NCBI GenBank assembly: GCA_023229525.1
Contig: JALNZC010000002.1
Location: 62,001 to 126,000, forward strand
Length of the DNA: 64,000 bases
DNA from: Bacteroidales bacterium
Lineage (GTDB): Bacteria; Bacteroidota; Bacteroidia; Bacteroidales; FEN-979
Direction of reading: 5' to 3'
How positions within the stretch are numbered: the first letter of the stretch is position 1; each line of letters opens with the position of its first letter. Shown piece after piece: positions 1 through 9,914 of this stretch. The notes below the pieces were generated by a model, which ran no database searches, was not told where the DNA came from, and saw only the letters and a program-made list of their open reading frames with translations. Position numbers and translations under genes: made by a program.

Positions 1-1260
1 ACAGAGAAGGATGTTGCCACCATCATTTATACATCCGGAACGACCGGAAATCCCAAAGGTGTAATGCTGACTCATCATAATATTATTTCGAATTTTAAGG
101 CATGTGCACACATTCCGCCTTTTGGTGAAGAGGCTAAGGCTGTAAGTTATTTGCCTTTATGCCATGTGTATGAGCGGATGCTGAATTACCTTTATCATTA
201 CCTTGGATTTTCTATTTACTACGCTGAGAACCTTGGAACCATCACCGAAAACATAAAGGATGTAAAACCGGATATCTTATCAACTGTGCCGCGGTTACTC
301 GAAAAGATCTACGATAAATTGTTTGCCACCGGGCACAAACTTACCGGTGTAAAACGATGGATATTTTTCTGGGCGTTGCATCTTGCACTGAGGTATGAAC
401 TGAAAGGCGCTAATGGCTGGTTTTATGAATTGAAACGAAAACTCTATGACCAGCTGGTCTATTCAAAATGGCGTGATGCACTGGGAGGGAAGCACCTGTT
501 GGTAGTATCTGGTGGAGCTGCATTACAGCCACGTTTGGCGAGAATGTTTACTTGTGCCGGCATCAACGTGTTGGAAGGTTACGGATTAACAGAGACTTCC
601 CCTGTGATTGCAGTAAACGAACTTAGCGAAAACGGAATGATGTTCGGAACAGTGGGTAAGGTTTTAAAGGGAGTTCAAGTGAAAATTGCCGGCGATGGAG
701 AAATTTTATGTAAAGGGCCGAATGTGATGTCAGGATACTTCAAAGCACCTGAAATGACCCTTGATGCCATCGAAGCTGACGGTTGGTTCCATACCGGTGA
801 CCTGGGTCGTATTGAATCCGAAGGTCATCTGAAAATCACCGGGAGAAAAAAAGAGCTCTTCAAAACTTCCTTTGGCAAGTACGTTAGCCCACAACCCATC
901 GAGGATACTTTTAAGGAATCCCTGTTTATTGATCAGATCATCGTTGTTGGTGAAAATCAGAAATTTGCCGGAGCTCTCATCGTCCCCGATTTCACCTTTT
1001 TACAATCATGGTGTAATGTGAAAGAGATTTCCTATACCACAAATACTGAAATGGTCCAACTGCCCAGGATCCGTAAACGTTTTCAAACTGAAATCAATCG
1101 TTTTAATAAATTATTCGGTGATACGGAAAAAATAAAAAGCTGGGATCTTCTGGAGGAAGAATGGTCCTTTGAATCGGGAGAAATTACCCCTACACTGAAA
1201 TTAAAGCGGAATTTTATCCTCGGGAAATACAAAAACCGTATTGAGAAATTATTTGCCTAA
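1..1260 (+). CDS. Long-chain acyl-CoA synthetase (AMP-forming), 5'-truncated by window edge
   Basis: The frame is open from base 1, so this is the C-terminal ~420 residues of a longer protein. It begins in the phosphate-binding loop (IIYTSGTTGNPKGV) and contains the adenylate-forming signatures GYGLTETSP, GWFHTGDLG and the hinge/lid segment ITGRKKELFKT, with the C-terminal lid lysine region intact. The family activates fatty acids with ATP to acyl-AMP and then to acyl-CoA at the inner membrane face. The first in-frame ATG (base 64) is internal to the P-loop region and is not the true start. It is followed 11 nt later by a closely similar paralogue, so this is a tandem duplication in one transcription unit. 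The family call is secure; the chain-length preference cannot be read from sequence. Confidence 0.93.
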   Translation, partial: TEKDVATIIYTSGTTGNPKGVMLTHHNIISNFKACAHIPPFGEEAKAVSYLPLCHVYERMLNYLYHYLGFSIYYAENLGTITENIKDVKPDILSTVPRLLEKIYDKLFATGHKLTGVKRWIFFWALHLALRYELKGANGWFYELKRKLYDQLVYSKWRDALGGKHLLVVSGGAALQPRLARMFTCAGINVLEGYGLTETSPVIAVNELSENGMMFGTVGKVLKGVQVKIAGDGEILCKGPNVMSGYFKAPEMTLDAIEADGWFHTGDLGRIESEGHLKITGRKKELFKTSFGKYVSPQPIEDTFKESLFIDQIIVVGENQKFAGALIVPDFTFLQSWCNVKEISYTTNTEMVQLPRIRKRFQTEINRFNKLFGDTEKIKSWDLLEEEWSFESGEITPTLKLKRNFILGKYKNRIEKLFA

Positions 1261-1271
1261 AAATCAGGCCT

Positions 1272-3068
1272 ATGCTGAAAATAACCCGACTTTTTGATCT
1301 ATTGGAGCTTTACCGAAACGAATTCAAATCCCTGACCAACGTATTTAATGTCAAAAAAGAAGGGAAATGGATTTCTTATTCCGCTTCGGATTATTGTGAA
1401 TACAGTAGATTAATCAGCCTGGGTTTGTTATCGATGGGTGTGAAGGAAGGGACTAAAATAGCCACGGTGATGTTAAATTGTCCCGAATGGAATTTTTTCG
1501 ATATGGGCATCATGCAGGCAGGTGCAGTTCAGGTTCCTATCTATCCGACCGTAAGTGAAGATACTTACCGCTATATCTTTGTTGATGCACAGGTTGAATA
1601 TCTCATCGTGTCCAATAAAACCATTTATGAACGGTTATCTAAAATAGTCAAAGATATTACTTCGCTTAAAGCAGTTTATTCGATTGAACCGGTACCTGGA
1701 TTACGCAGTTGGACTGAAATACTTGAACAGGGAAAAAACTTTAGCAGACCGGATGACCTTGAAACGATCAAAAAATCGATTCCGCCCTGTCAGATGGTTT
1801 CCATCATTTATACATCCGGAACGACCGGCAGGCCCAAAGGAGTTATGTTGTCGCATCACAACTTCGTTACCAATTACCAGGCAATGAAGGAGATCCCGCC
1901 TTTGGAATACGGAAACCGGATTCTCAGTTTCCTCCCACTTTGCCATGTTTATGAACGAACGGCCAGTTATGTTTTTCAGTCTTTCGGGGTCTCGATTTTT
2001 TATGTCCAGGACCTGGATGAACTTGCAGATTATATCGGAGAAGTAAAGCCCCATGCATTTGCAGCGGTACCAAGGGTATTGGAGAAAATTTACAACCGGA
2101 TTGTCGCTCGTGGCCGGGCTCAGAGATTACCGATCAAGGTCCTGTTTTTCTGGGCTCTGCGACAAGGCCACAAATATGAGATAAATCATGCCAGGGGATG
2201 GTTTTATGAAATCAAATTATGGGTCGCCAACCTGCTGATATTTACCAAATGGAGAAAAGCCCTGGGAGGAAATATAAAATTCATCGTTTCGGGAAGCGCT
2301 GCGCTTCATCCGCGACTTACCCGTATTTTCTGGGCTGCCCGGATTCCGGTACTGGAAGCCTATGGTTTAACGGAGACTTCACCCGGTATTGCCCTTTTCC
2401 GTTTTGACCCCGGAGGAATTAAATTCGGAACTGTTGGTCCCCTTCTTAAGAATGTCCAAGTGAAAATCGCTGATGATGGCGAAATCCTGGTTAAAAGCCC
2501 GGGAGTAATGATGGGCTATTTTAACCGTCCAGAAAAAACCGCGGAGGTCATGGACAAAGAAGGATGGTTCCATACCGGTGATATTGGCGTGATGGAGGAT
2601 GGTAAGTACCTCAGGATTACCGATCGGAAAAAAGAAATTTTCAAAACATCTACTGGCAGATACATTGCCCCTCAAGTCATTGAACAGAAATTCAAGGAAT
2701 CTCCTTTTATCGAGAACATTATGGTTATCGGTGAAAACAGACCTTATGCAGCAGCGCTGATCATTCCCAATTTCGAGTACCTGATGAATTGGTGTGAAGT
2801 AAAACATGTCGGGTTCGGTTCAAGGGAGAAAGTAATCCGGAATCCACGGATCATCAAGAGGATCAAACAGGAAGTTGACAGGTTCAACCAGGACCTTGGG
2901 CAAACCGAAAAAATCAAGAAATTCCGGTTAATGGCTTGCGAATGGAGTGTGTCATCGGGTGAATTATCCCCGACCTTGAAACTCCGCCGTAAATATATCC
3001 TGGAACAATATAAAAAAATCATTGATGAAACATATCGTTCCCCGGAATACAATTACCGTTCGGAATAA
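1272..3068 (+). CDS. Long-chain acyl-CoA synthetase (AMP-forming), tandem paralogue
   Basis: A complete 598-residue AMP-binding enzyme. It has the P-loop IIYTSGTTGRPKGVM, the motif AYGLTETSP, the ATP/hinge motif GWFHTGDIG and the lid segment ITDRKKEIFKT. It parallels the upstream partial gene over its whole shared length, including family-specific stretches such as FLPLCHVYER versus YLPLCHVYER. Length is normal for Bacteroidota FadD-like proteins. The ATG start follows the upstream stop by 11 nt, which implies co-transcription. It ends 2 nt before the convergent holA stop, so no terminator separates them. Confidence 0.95.
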   Translation: MLKITRLFDLLELYRNEFKSLTNVFNVKKEGKWISYSASDYCEYSRLISLGLLSMGVKEGTKIATVMLNCPEWNFFDMGIMQAGAVQVPIYPTVSEDTYRYIFVDAQVEYLIVSNKTIYERLSKIVKDITSLKAVYSIEPVPGLRSWTEILEQGKNFSRPDDLETIKKSIPPCQMVSIIYTSGTTGRPKGVMLSHHNFVTNYQAMKEIPPLEYGNRILSFLPLCHVYERTASYVFQSFGVSIFYVQDLDELADYIGEVKPHAFAAVPRVLEKIYNRIVARGRAQRLPIKVLFFWALRQGHKYEINHARGWFYEIKLWVANLLIFTKWRKALGGNIKFIVSGSAALHPRLTRIFWAARIPVLEAYGLTETSPGIALFRFDPGGIKFGTVGPLLKNVQVKIADDGEILVKSPGVMMGYFNRPEKTAEVMDKEGWFHTGDIGVMEDGKYLRITDRKKEIFKTSTGRYIAPQVIEQKFKESPFIENIMVIGENRPYAAALIIPNFEYLMNWCEVKHVGFGSREKVIRNPRIIKRIKQEVDRFNQDLGQTEKIKKFRLMACEWSVSSGELSPTLKLRRKYILEQYKKIIDETYRSPEYNYRSE

Positions 3069-3070
3069 TG

Positions 3071-4093
3071 TTAATGCAGGATTTTGAAAATAATTTCCTT
3101 CATCAATTCACCATCCCCGGCGTAAGTTGCATTGTTTTCAACTCCTTTTGATTTCAAATCATATTCCCGTAGGATCGAAATGATCTGAATAATCCTGGCC
3201 ACGGGGAAACTTCGGGCTGCCTGCAGATAGTCGTTTACGAAAAAGGGATTTACGGAAAGTGCGGATGCCACTGAATTCCGCGATTTGTCAGTAAGATAAT
3301 GGTAGGTCAACACTTTCGAAAAGTAAGCAAAGAGGATGGGAATCACTTTCACCAGCGGGTTTTCGCGGGGATTTGCAGCAAAATGGAGGATGATCCGGTT
3401 TGATTTTACAATATCCTTTTGAGCGAGGGCCTTTTGAAGCTCAAACACATTGTAATCCTTACTTATCCCGATATTTTTTTCAACGTCTTCTTCGGTAATC
3501 GCGGAGCCGGGAGCTAAATTGATCAGCAGTTTTTGAATCTCATTGACGATCTTTCCAAGGTCGGATCCGAGAAATTCTGCTAACAAGGCTGCGGCTTTTG
3601 GATTGATGGTATAGTTCTGCTGATGTAAATAATTATTGATCCAATCCGGAATTTTATTGTCGTACAATCTGGCTGATTCAAAAACAACCCCCTGTTTTTC
3701 TATGGATTTGTAAAACGTCTTTCGTTTATCAACTTTCCCATATTTGTAACAAAGTACCAGGATCGTGGAAGATAGCGGTTTATCAACATAGGATTGAAGC
3801 TCTTCGATTTTGTCGAGCTCTTGTGCTTCTTTTACAATGAGTACATGGTAATTGGCCATCATGGGAAAACGCCTGGCATAACTCGCCAGGGTCGGCACGT
3901 TCGAATCTTTTCCATAGACAATGGTCAGGTTGAACTCTTTTTCAAGGTCATTCAGGATATTTTGTTCAATAAAATCAGAAATTACATCGATGAAATAAGG
4001 CTCTTCGCCATGAAGGAGATAAACCGGATGATAGATCTTGTTTTTCAGATCATTCATCAACTGATCAAAACTGAATTCATTTTTTCCGGCCAT
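3071..4093 (-). CDS. holA: DNA polymerase III subunit delta
   Basis: A 340-residue HolA-type clamp-loader subunit. The N-terminal part has the diagnostic PVYLLHGEEPYFID segment and the degenerate ATPase fold (VLIVKEAQELD, STILVLCYKYGK), followed by the helical lid region (FLGSDLGKIVNEIQKL, then NVFELQKALAQKD) and the C-terminal collar helices. Delta opens the beta sliding clamp during loading. It starts at ATG and lies 30 nt downstream of the AMP nucleosidase gene on the same strand, probably as one transcription unit. Confidence 0.93.
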   Translation of the reverse strand: MAGKNEFSFDQLMNDLKNKIYHPVYLLHGEEPYFIDVISDFIEQNILNDLEKEFNLTIVYGKDSNVPTLASYARRFPMMANYHVLIVKEAQELDKIEELQSYVDKPLSSTILVLCYKYGKVDKRKTFYKSIEKQGVVFESARLYDNKIPDWINNYLHQQNYTINPKAAALLAEFLGSDLGKIVNEIQKLLINLAPGSAITEEDVEKNIGISKDYNVFELQKALAQKDIVKSNRIILHFAANPRENPLVKVIPILFAYFSKVLTYHYLTDKSRNSVASALSVNPFFVNDYLQAARSFPVARIIQIISILREYDLKSKGVENNATYAGDGELMKEIIFKILH

Positions 4094-4123
4094 ATGCTCG
4101 TGTCTGAATTGACAAACCTGGGA

Positions 4124-4897
4124 TTAATCGAACCTTAAATGTCTGACCAAAAGTTTTTTCTCGATCAGGTCGTTCATCGTATCCACTCCAATTTTCAGAT
4201 GTTCCTCGGCAAATTTCTCTGTCACTCTTTTATCGCTGATCTGGGTTTTGATTCCACTGCCGACCATGGGCTGATCGGAAACCAGAAGCAACGCCCCTGT
4301 GGGAATCTGGTTGGCAAATCCAACAATAAAAAGGGTAGCTGTTTCCATGTCGATAGCGATTGACCGGGTAACGCGAAGGGCATCCTTGAATTCTTCATCA
4401 TATTCCCATACCCTGCGGTTTGTCGTGTATACCGTACCGGTCCAGTAGTTTTTCCTGTGGTTGAGAATGATGGTCGACATGATTTTCTGGAGGTTGAACG
4501 CCGGCAATGCCGGAACACGTTCAGGAAAATAATCATCCGATGTGCCATCTCCCCGGATGGAGGCAATGGGTAAAATCATGTCGCCCACTTTGCACTTTTT
4601 CTTGAGCCCGCCGCATTTGCCCAGAAACAGCGCCGCTTTGGGCGTTATTGCACTAAGTAAATCCATGATGGTAGCGGCGTTCGGACTTCCCATGCCAAAG
4701 TTGATCAGGGTAATTCTACCGTGTGTTACACTGGGCATGGCTTTATCTTTCCCGTTAATCGGAACATTGTACCATTTAGAAAACATTTCAAGATACCGGG
4801 TAAAATTCGTTAACAGGATGAAATCACCGAAAGCATCAAGATTTGTTCCGGTGTAGCGGGGTAACCAGTCATCAACGATCTCTTTTTTCGTCTTCAT
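4124..4897 (-). CDS. amn: AMP nucleosidase (PNP/UDP phosphorylase superfamily)
   Basis: A 257-residue protein of the short AMP nucleosidase family found in Bacteroidota. It shows the nucleoside phosphorylase core: substrate loop FGMGSPNAA, the ALFLGKCGGLK strand, and AIDMETATLF carrying the Met-Glu pair that binds ribose. The expected reaction is hydrolysis of AMP to adenine and ribose 5-phosphate. It lacks the extra N-terminal domain of E. coli Amn. A TAAGTTTG -7 element lies on this strand at 4939-4946, about 40 nt before the ATG, divergent from the promoter of the next gene. Confidence 0.88.
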   Translation of the reverse strand: MKTKKEIVDDWLPRYTGTNLDAFGDFILLTNFTRYLEMFSKWYNVPINGKDKAMPSVTHGRITLINFGMGSPNAATIMDLLSAITPKAALFLGKCGGLKKKCKVGDMILPIASIRGDGTSDDYFPERVPALPAFNLQKIMSTIILNHRKNYWTGTVYTTNRRVWEYDEEFKDALRVTRSIAIDMETATLFIVGFANQIPTGALLLVSDQPMVGSGIKTQISDKRVTEKFAEEHLKIGVDTMNDLIEKKLLVRHLRFD

Positions 4898-4938
4898 AGT
4901 TCTCTTTTTTTTAGTTTGTCCGAAAATTAACGCTATCG

Positions 4939-4946
4939 CAAACTTA
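4939..4946 (-). promoter_or_regulatory. Bacteroidota -7 promoter element for amn/holA
   Basis: Read on the minus strand this is TAAGTTTG, matching TAnnTTTG. It lies about 40 nt upstream of the amn ATG. The stretch between the two divergent promoters is AT-rich with a direct repeat of TAATTATAC. Confidence 0.5.
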
Positions 4947-4991
4947 CATAATTATACGTAATTATACAATCCGATTTCCCGGTTTTTTCCG

Positions 4992-4999
4992 TAAGTTTG
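4992..4999 (+). promoter_or_regulatory. Bacteroidota -7 promoter element
   Basis: TAAGTTTG matches TAnnTTTG and lies 10 nt before the ATG of the HsdR_N-like gene, predicting a very short leader. Confidence 0.5.
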
Positions 5000-5009
5000 T
5001 ATCTGAACC

Positions 5010-5474
5010 ATGATACATCAACTTAACTTACCGGAATTTAAACCACGCATACGTGACGATAGCGGAAAAAAGGAAATCTTTGACCGGTTCCGGAAAAAAT
5101 TTATCCGTCTCACACCCGAAGAATGGGTTCGGCAGCATTTCCTTGATTTTATGGTTACCCGTCTGAAATTCCCGGCTTCACTGATCGTGGTGGAAGCATC
5201 ATTGATCTTTAACGGGATGACCAAACGGTTTGATATCCTGGCATACAACACAAGTGGCAATCCCTGCCTGGTGGTTGAATGCAAAGCGCCTTCCAGAGAA
5301 ATTACACAGGATGTTTTCGACCAGGTGGCTATATATAATATGACCCTTGCGGTGAATTATCTTGTTGTTACCAATGGGTTGACTCACTATTGCTGTCGGA
5401 TTGACCATCAGGCCCGAGCGTACACTTTTCTGAAAGAGATTCCCACGTTTGAAATCGTGAATCGTACATCGTAA
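5010..5474 (+). CDS. Stand-alone HsdR N-terminal-type (PD-(D/E)XK) protein
   Basis: A 154-residue protein resembling the N-terminal nuclease domain of type I restriction R subunits (HSDR_N_2 type). The nuclease-like core is visible as FDILAYN (Asp), then CLVVECKAPS (E-x-K) and a following helix. No helicase or translocase domain follows, so it is not a restriction subunit. Small proteins of this kind are common next to holA in Bacteroidota. Function unknown; nuclease activity is only inferred from the fold residues. It sits 14 nt before the DUF4010 membrane protein. Confidence 0.8.
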   Translation: MIHQLNLPEFKPRIRDDSGKKEIFDRFRKKFIRLTPEEWVRQHFLDFMVTRLKFPASLIVVEASLIFNGMTKRFDILAYNTSGNPCLVVECKAPSREITQDVFDQVAIYNMTLAVNYLVVTNGLTHYCCRIDHQARAYTFLKEIPTFEIVNRTS

Positions 5475-5488
5475 ATCAAATATAATCC

Positions 5489-6760
5489 ATGGAAATCATT
5501 GGCAACATCCCTCAAAACCTGATCAGTTTTCTGCTGGTTACCGTATTTTCCTTGCTGATCGGGTTATCGCAGCGGCAGATTCACAGCCTGGCGCATGAAA
5601 CCGGCCGTACTTTCGGTACCGACCGGACCTTTACATTCATCGGTATACTGGGATTTATTCTTTACCTGCTCGACGGACAAAATGCCATACTTTTCATGGG
5701 TGGTGGATTTGTGCTGGTAGTTATCATGGGTATCTCTTATTTTTACCATATCCGCGAATTTAAAGATTATGGTGCCACTACCATTGTTGTAGCCCTCATC
5801 ACATACTGTCTGGGTCCCCTGATCCTGACCCAACCCATGTGGATGGTTTTGCTAATTGTAGTTACCGTACTGATTTTCACTGAGCTGAAGGAAACTTTTG
5901 CTTCCATTTCAAAAAAGTTTGATCGATACGAATTCATCACCCTGGCCAAATTCCTGATCATTGCAGGAGTGATACTGCCGGTATTGCCCGACGAGCCCAT
6001 CATCAGAGGATTAAGTTTGACTCCCTATAAAATATGGCTGGCAGTTGTGGTGATCTCCTCCATATCTTATTTCAGTTATTTGCTGAAAAAGTTTGTTTTT
6101 ACCCATGCGAGTATCATTCTATCCGGTATCCTTGGCGGTTTATACTCCAGTACTGCAACAACCATAATTTTGGCCAGGAAAAGCAAACAAGAACCACAGC
6201 ATATCAATCAATATATTGCCGGGATTATTTTTGCTACCGCGATGATGTATCTGCGGATACTGATCCTTATCCTGATTTTCAGTCAATCGTTATTCTCGCG
6301 CGTATGGCCGTTCTTTCTTATTCTTTTCATTTTATCGGTGTTTACCGGAGTGGTTATTCTTTTTTACAGGAACCGGGTGATCACGACCCACGATCAGGAG
6401 CTGCAAGCCGATACAAACCCACTGGAGTTCAAGGTAGCCCTTATCTTCACTGCGCTTTACATTGCCTTTACGTTTATCACTTATGAAGTATTGTCCCGCT
6501 TTGGAACCCCGGGACTGAATGTATTATCGTACATTGTCGGATTGACGGATATCGATCCTTTCCTGATCAATTTATTTCAGGGGAAATATAGTGTTTCACC
6601 TGATGCTGTTGCGCTGGCTACACTTCAGGCTATCATCAGCAACAATGTCCTGAAGATGATTTACGGATGCTTTTTTACCGGTAAAAATGCCCGTTTTTAC
6701 CTTATTTCGGGTTTTCTTCTTATCATTGCAGCAACCATTCTAGCGGCATTTATTGTTTAA
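5489..6760 (+). CDS. MgtC/SapB-DUF4010 family membrane protein
   Basis: A 423-residue polytopic protein with about 11-12 hydrophobic segments. The N-terminal third resembles the MgtC/SapB membrane domain (LLIGLSQRQ, followed by GTDRTFTFIGILGFIL). The C-terminal half matches DUF4010 organisation (GILGGLYSSTATTIILARK; ATLQAIISNNVLKMIYG). MgtC relatives are linked to Mg2+ homeostasis, but the substrate or role of this fusion family is not established. It lies in a run of same-strand genes from 5010 to 8187 with short gaps. Confidence 0.85.
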   Translation: MEIIGNIPQNLISFLLVTVFSLLIGLSQRQIHSLAHETGRTFGTDRTFTFIGILGFILYLLDGQNAILFMGGGFVLVVIMGISYFYHIREFKDYGATTIVVALITYCLGPLILTQPMWMVLLIVVTVLIFTELKETFASISKKFDRYEFITLAKFLIIAGVILPVLPDEPIIRGLSLTPYKIWLAVVVISSISYFSYLLKKFVFTHASIILSGILGGLYSSTATTIILARKSKQEPQHINQYIAGIIFATAMMYLRILILILIFSQSLFSRVWPFFLILFILSVFTGVVILFYRNRVITTHDQELQADTNPLEFKVALIFTALYIAFTFITYEVLSRFGTPGLNVLSYIVGLTDIDPFLINLFQGKYSVSPDAVALATLQAIISNNVLKMIYGCFFTGKNARFYLISGFLLIIAATILAAFIV

Positions 6761-6769
6761 CTCCTGACG

Positions 6770-7663
6770 ATGGCTGATCTTTTTACCCTCGTGGTTAATA
6801 AACTTGATGAGTCGTTTGATATTCAGGAAACCCGGAACTACGGACTTTCACTGGTGTTCAGCGAAACCGGTTTCTCCTATGCTGTTCTGGATTTCAGGCA
6901 TAATAAATATTTAGGAATCCAGCAGGTCAAAAAGAATGATCATTCACACGGACAGGGTGTTCCTGCCGTTAAACCTTCCTTTGATGATTTCCTGATAAAC
7001 GCTTTCGATGCCATGCCCTGGCTTAAAAACCAATATAAAACAATAAAAATTGCCTATGAAGGGAAAAAATCGACGCTGATACCATCGCTTCTATACGATG
7101 TAAAAGAGCGAGAGCATTACCTGCAGTTCGGATTTTCAAACAGCCTTGAGGAAAAAACATTTTCTGATCACCTGGTACCCCTGGATATCCAGCATGTTTT
7201 CACGATTCCGGTCGCTATCTTTAATTCCATTAAAGTACATTACCCATCGGTCAATATAGTTCATTTTTCCAGTGTAGTCATCAAAAGTATCTGGATCAAT
7301 TATAAAAACAGGATCAATACCGCCAGGGTATTCCTTCACATTCGCGAAAACAGGTTTGATCTGATGATATTCGATGGCCGCCAGATGAGCTATTTTAATT
7401 CTTTCCCCTTTCAAAACGGGGAAGATATCTGCTACTACCTGATCTTTGTAATAGAACAATTGAATCACAATCCCGAAATCATGCCCCTTGTTTTACTCGG
7501 CAATATTGAGAAGAGCGCTCCCGATTTTGAATTGCTTTATAAATATATACGGAACATTGAATTTGCACACCGGAACGATGCTTTTATATACAGCAACACG
7601 TTGAATCAATTTCCTCCCCATTTCTTTTATCCACTGTTAAATTTCCAGGCATGCGGATTGTAA
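6770..7663 (+). CDS. DUF3822 family protein
   Basis: A 297-residue protein with the two-lobe actin-like layout of the Bacteroidota-specific DUF3822 family: an N-terminal lobe ending in a middle segment around HVFTIPVAIFNSIK and a second lobe starting near VFLHIRENRFDLMIFDGRQ. It overlaps the start of rsmD by 13 nt, as is typical for this pair, suggesting translational coupling. No catalytic motif is evident and the function is unknown. Confidence 0.82.
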   Translation: MADLFTLVVNKLDESFDIQETRNYGLSLVFSETGFSYAVLDFRHNKYLGIQQVKKNDHSHGQGVPAVKPSFDDFLINAFDAMPWLKNQYKTIKIAYEGKKSTLIPSLLYDVKEREHYLQFGFSNSLEEKTFSDHLVPLDIQHVFTIPVAIFNSIKVHYPSVNIVHFSSVVIKSIWINYKNRINTARVFLHIRENRFDLMIFDGRQMSYFNSFPFQNGEDICYYLIFVIEQLNHNPEIMPLVLLGNIEKSAPDFELLYKYIRNIEFAHRNDAFIYSNTLNQFPPHFFYPLLNFQACGL

Positions 7664-8187
7664 GCGGAATATACCGGGGGCGGCGATTGCAACCGCCGGC
7701 AAATCTGCCGGTACGGCCAACAACTGATTTTGCCAAGGAAGGATTGTTCAATGTACTCAGCAACATCGTTGATTTTGAGTCGCTGTCCATACTTGATCTC
7801 TTTACCGGAACAGGAAGTATCTCTTTTGAGTTTTTATCCCGTGGCGCAAAGGAAGTTACTGCTGTAGACGCCAATCACAGGTGCATCGATTTTCTTAAGA
7901 AAAGTGCGGCTGAATTCGGAATAACGAATCTGCAGGCGGTCAAATCCAATGCTTTCGTCTTTTTAAAGCATATGGTTGCAAAGTATGATCTGATATTCGC
8001 CGATCCACCATACGATCTGGTCGGGATAACTGAAATACCGGATTTTGTTTTGGATTCTGGTTTGCTCGACAACGACGGACTATTTATCATGGAACATTCT
8101 GCCCGCTATCAATTCGAAAAACATCCCAGCTTTTTCCAGACCCGCGCTTATGGCAGTGTCAATTTTTCCTTCTTTAAAAAAAGCTGA
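7651..8187 (+). CDS. rsmD: 16S rRNA (guanine(966)-N(2))-methyltransferase RsmD
   Basis: A 178-residue RsmD. The N-terminus MRIVSGIYRGRRL and the following VRPTTDFAKEGLFN are hallmark RsmD segments. SAM-binding motif I is LDLFTGTGSISFE and the catalytic motif is FADPPYDL. It methylates G966 of 16S rRNA in assembled small subunits. The start codon lies inside the end of the DUF3822 gene. Confidence 0.94.
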   Translation: MRIVSGIYRGRRLQPPANLPVRPTTDFAKEGLFNVLSNIVDFESLSILDLFTGTGSISFEFLSRGAKEVTAVDANHRCIDFLKKSAAEFGITNLQAVKSNAFVFLKHMVAKYDLIFADPPYDLVGITEIPDFVLDSGLLDNDGLFIMEHSARYQFEKHPSFFQTRAYGSVNFSFFKKS

Positions 8188-8237
8188 AAGAAAATCCTGC
8201 GAAAGAAATTTGTATTCAATCGTAAATCGTAAATAGT

Positions 8238-8459
8238 TTAATATTCGTCTTCATGGAAGAAGAAATCGTCTTTGGTGGGATAATCGGGCCAGATATCTTC
8301 GATTCGCTCATAAGATTCGCCTTCGTCTTCGATTTCTCTTAGATTTTCAATAACTTCCTGAGGCGCCCCGGATCGGATCGCCCAATCGATCAGCTCATCC
8401 TTGGTTGCAGGCCAGGGAGCGTCTTCCAGTTTTGAGGCCAATTCGAGTGTCCAATACAT
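8238..8459 (-). CDS. DUF2795-type small acidic protein
   Basis: A 73-residue acidic protein (MYWTLELASKLEDAPWPATKDELIDWAIRSGAP begins the characteristic fold), the size and pattern of the DUF2795 family common in Bacteroidota. No enzymatic motif is seen. It is a single gene between oppositely oriented rsmD and a divergent 93-nt AT-rich gap. Confidence 0.8.
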   Translation of the reverse strand: MYWTLELASKLEDAPWPATKDELIDWAIRSGAPQEVIENLREIEDEGESYERIEDIWPDYPTKDDFFFHEDEY

Positions 8460-8552
8460 TTCTGAGTGGATTTGTTAAATTCGTGCAAAAGTATAAAAAA
8501 AAAAATCAAATAAACAAACGAAAAATTTTCGATAATTGTTGCTGGATATTGG

Positions 8553-9635
8553 CTACTGGTTGTTTACTTTTTTAAACAGACCATAAATTTCATGTCCGAT
8601 ATTTAACTCAGGGTTAATAGTGATTAACGAAAGGTGATGGTAAAGACTATACAAACAGGTAATCCATTTTGCTTTCTTTTGTATATACCATTTATCAAGG
8701 ATTTTTCCCTTGATAAATTCACTCTTTAAAACTTCCTTAGCTTTTTCTTTTATCAATAGATCAGCATTTTTCCTTTTCGAAACAGGGCTCATCAATTTTT
8801 GATTTTTCTTCCATCCTGATCCATGCAAAGTAGTTTTGAATTGATAGGTAAAATAATCAACCGGGATGAAACCTTTCTGAACCAGGATTTTATTCAGCCC
8901 TTTCCCATCATAGTAATTCACATGATTAATGAGTAGTTCAGATGACGAATGCGTTAATATTGCCGTCAAATAATGTTTCCAGACATCTTCATGTCCATTC
9001 GGGGTAATAAAATGGAAATATCCATTGGGGGTTAGGTACTGATTTACATTGCTCAAAACTTTTGATATATCGGTTACATGCTCGATTATGTCACGGGCAA
9101 TCACCAGATCAAATTTTCCGACAAACTCAACTACGAAATTATCCGGGATTCCACGTATTATATTGTATTTGTGATGTTCCTGATTGAAATTAAGTACCTC
9201 CCGGTTAATATCCATCACCGTTATTTCGATACCGGGAAAAACAAACTGTAAACCAGCAGAAAAATAACCCGATCCTGGACCTAATTCCAAAATGGAATGA
9301 GGTCGAATTTTTTTAGATTTTAGTGAATAGCCAAAAATAACTCCCCGCCTAAAGTTCCTTTCACAATTTTTAAATTGTTCTTCATTACTTGTTATCAGGG
9401 ATTCTTCAATGTAATAAGCGAAACAACCTTTTGACGTTTCCGCATCGTTCAGCATTGGATCCAATTGAATGTGGTCGCATGTCGGGCATTTGATAAGTCT
9501 TGATGTTTTAATGTCCCAGTAATCCACTACAGCAATCTGCTTTCCGGTTTTTCCATTACAAATCCTGCAATTTTCCTCTCTCTCGATAAGTTCTCCGTCA
9601 ATGACGGCCGGTATTTTCCTTAACAGGCTTTTCAT
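8553..9635 (-). CDS. Class I SAM-dependent methyltransferase with N-terminal zinc-ribbon
   Basis: A 360-residue protein from the ATG at 9635 (an upstream TTG at 9686 is less likely). A four-cysteine zinc ribbon (CRICNG and CPTCDH) at residues ~24-60 is followed by a Rossmann methyltransferase domain with motif I ILELGPGSGYFSAGL and an acidic motif II strand ITVMDIN. The layout resembles methyltransferases of surface-sugar or natural-product pathways. Substrate unknown. It is AT-richer than its neighbours and stands alone between unrelated genes, so it may have been acquired. Confidence 0.8.
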   Translation of the reverse strand: MKSLLRKIPAVIDGELIEREENCRICNGKTGKQIAVVDYWDIKTSRLIKCPTCDHIQLDPMLNDAETSKGCFAYYIEESLITSNEEQFKNCERNFRRGVIFGYSLKSKKIRPHSILELGPGSGYFSAGLQFVFPGIEITVMDINREVLNFNQEHHKYNIIRGIPDNFVVEFVGKFDLVIARDIIEHVTDISKVLSNVNQYLTPNGYFHFITPNGHEDVWKHYLTAILTHSSSELLINHVNYYDGKGLNKILVQKGFIPVDYFTYQFKTTLHGSGWKKNQKLMSPVSKRKNADLLIKEKAKEVLKSEFIKGKILDKWYIQKKAKWITCLYSLYHHLSLITINPELNIGHEIYGLFKKVNNQ

Positions 9636-9914
9636 TTTTTTTCTGAAATCAAATCCCAATGTTAAAAACAACCTGTTCAAACACAATCTATCCCTTTATA
9701 TTATACAAACACCACCAAAGTTATGAAAAACATCATAAACCAGCCTTGTATAGCTCAAATCATGAGATCCATTGCTTGCGAAAGGTGTACATTGGAAAGC
9801 AATTATTTTTACGGTTGAAAAGCTCATGACCGGATTTCCGCACCGTTTTTATCAGGACAACTTACCTAAGAATTTGTGTGAATAGGGTTTACCGTTTAAA
9901 CGCAACCGAACCCC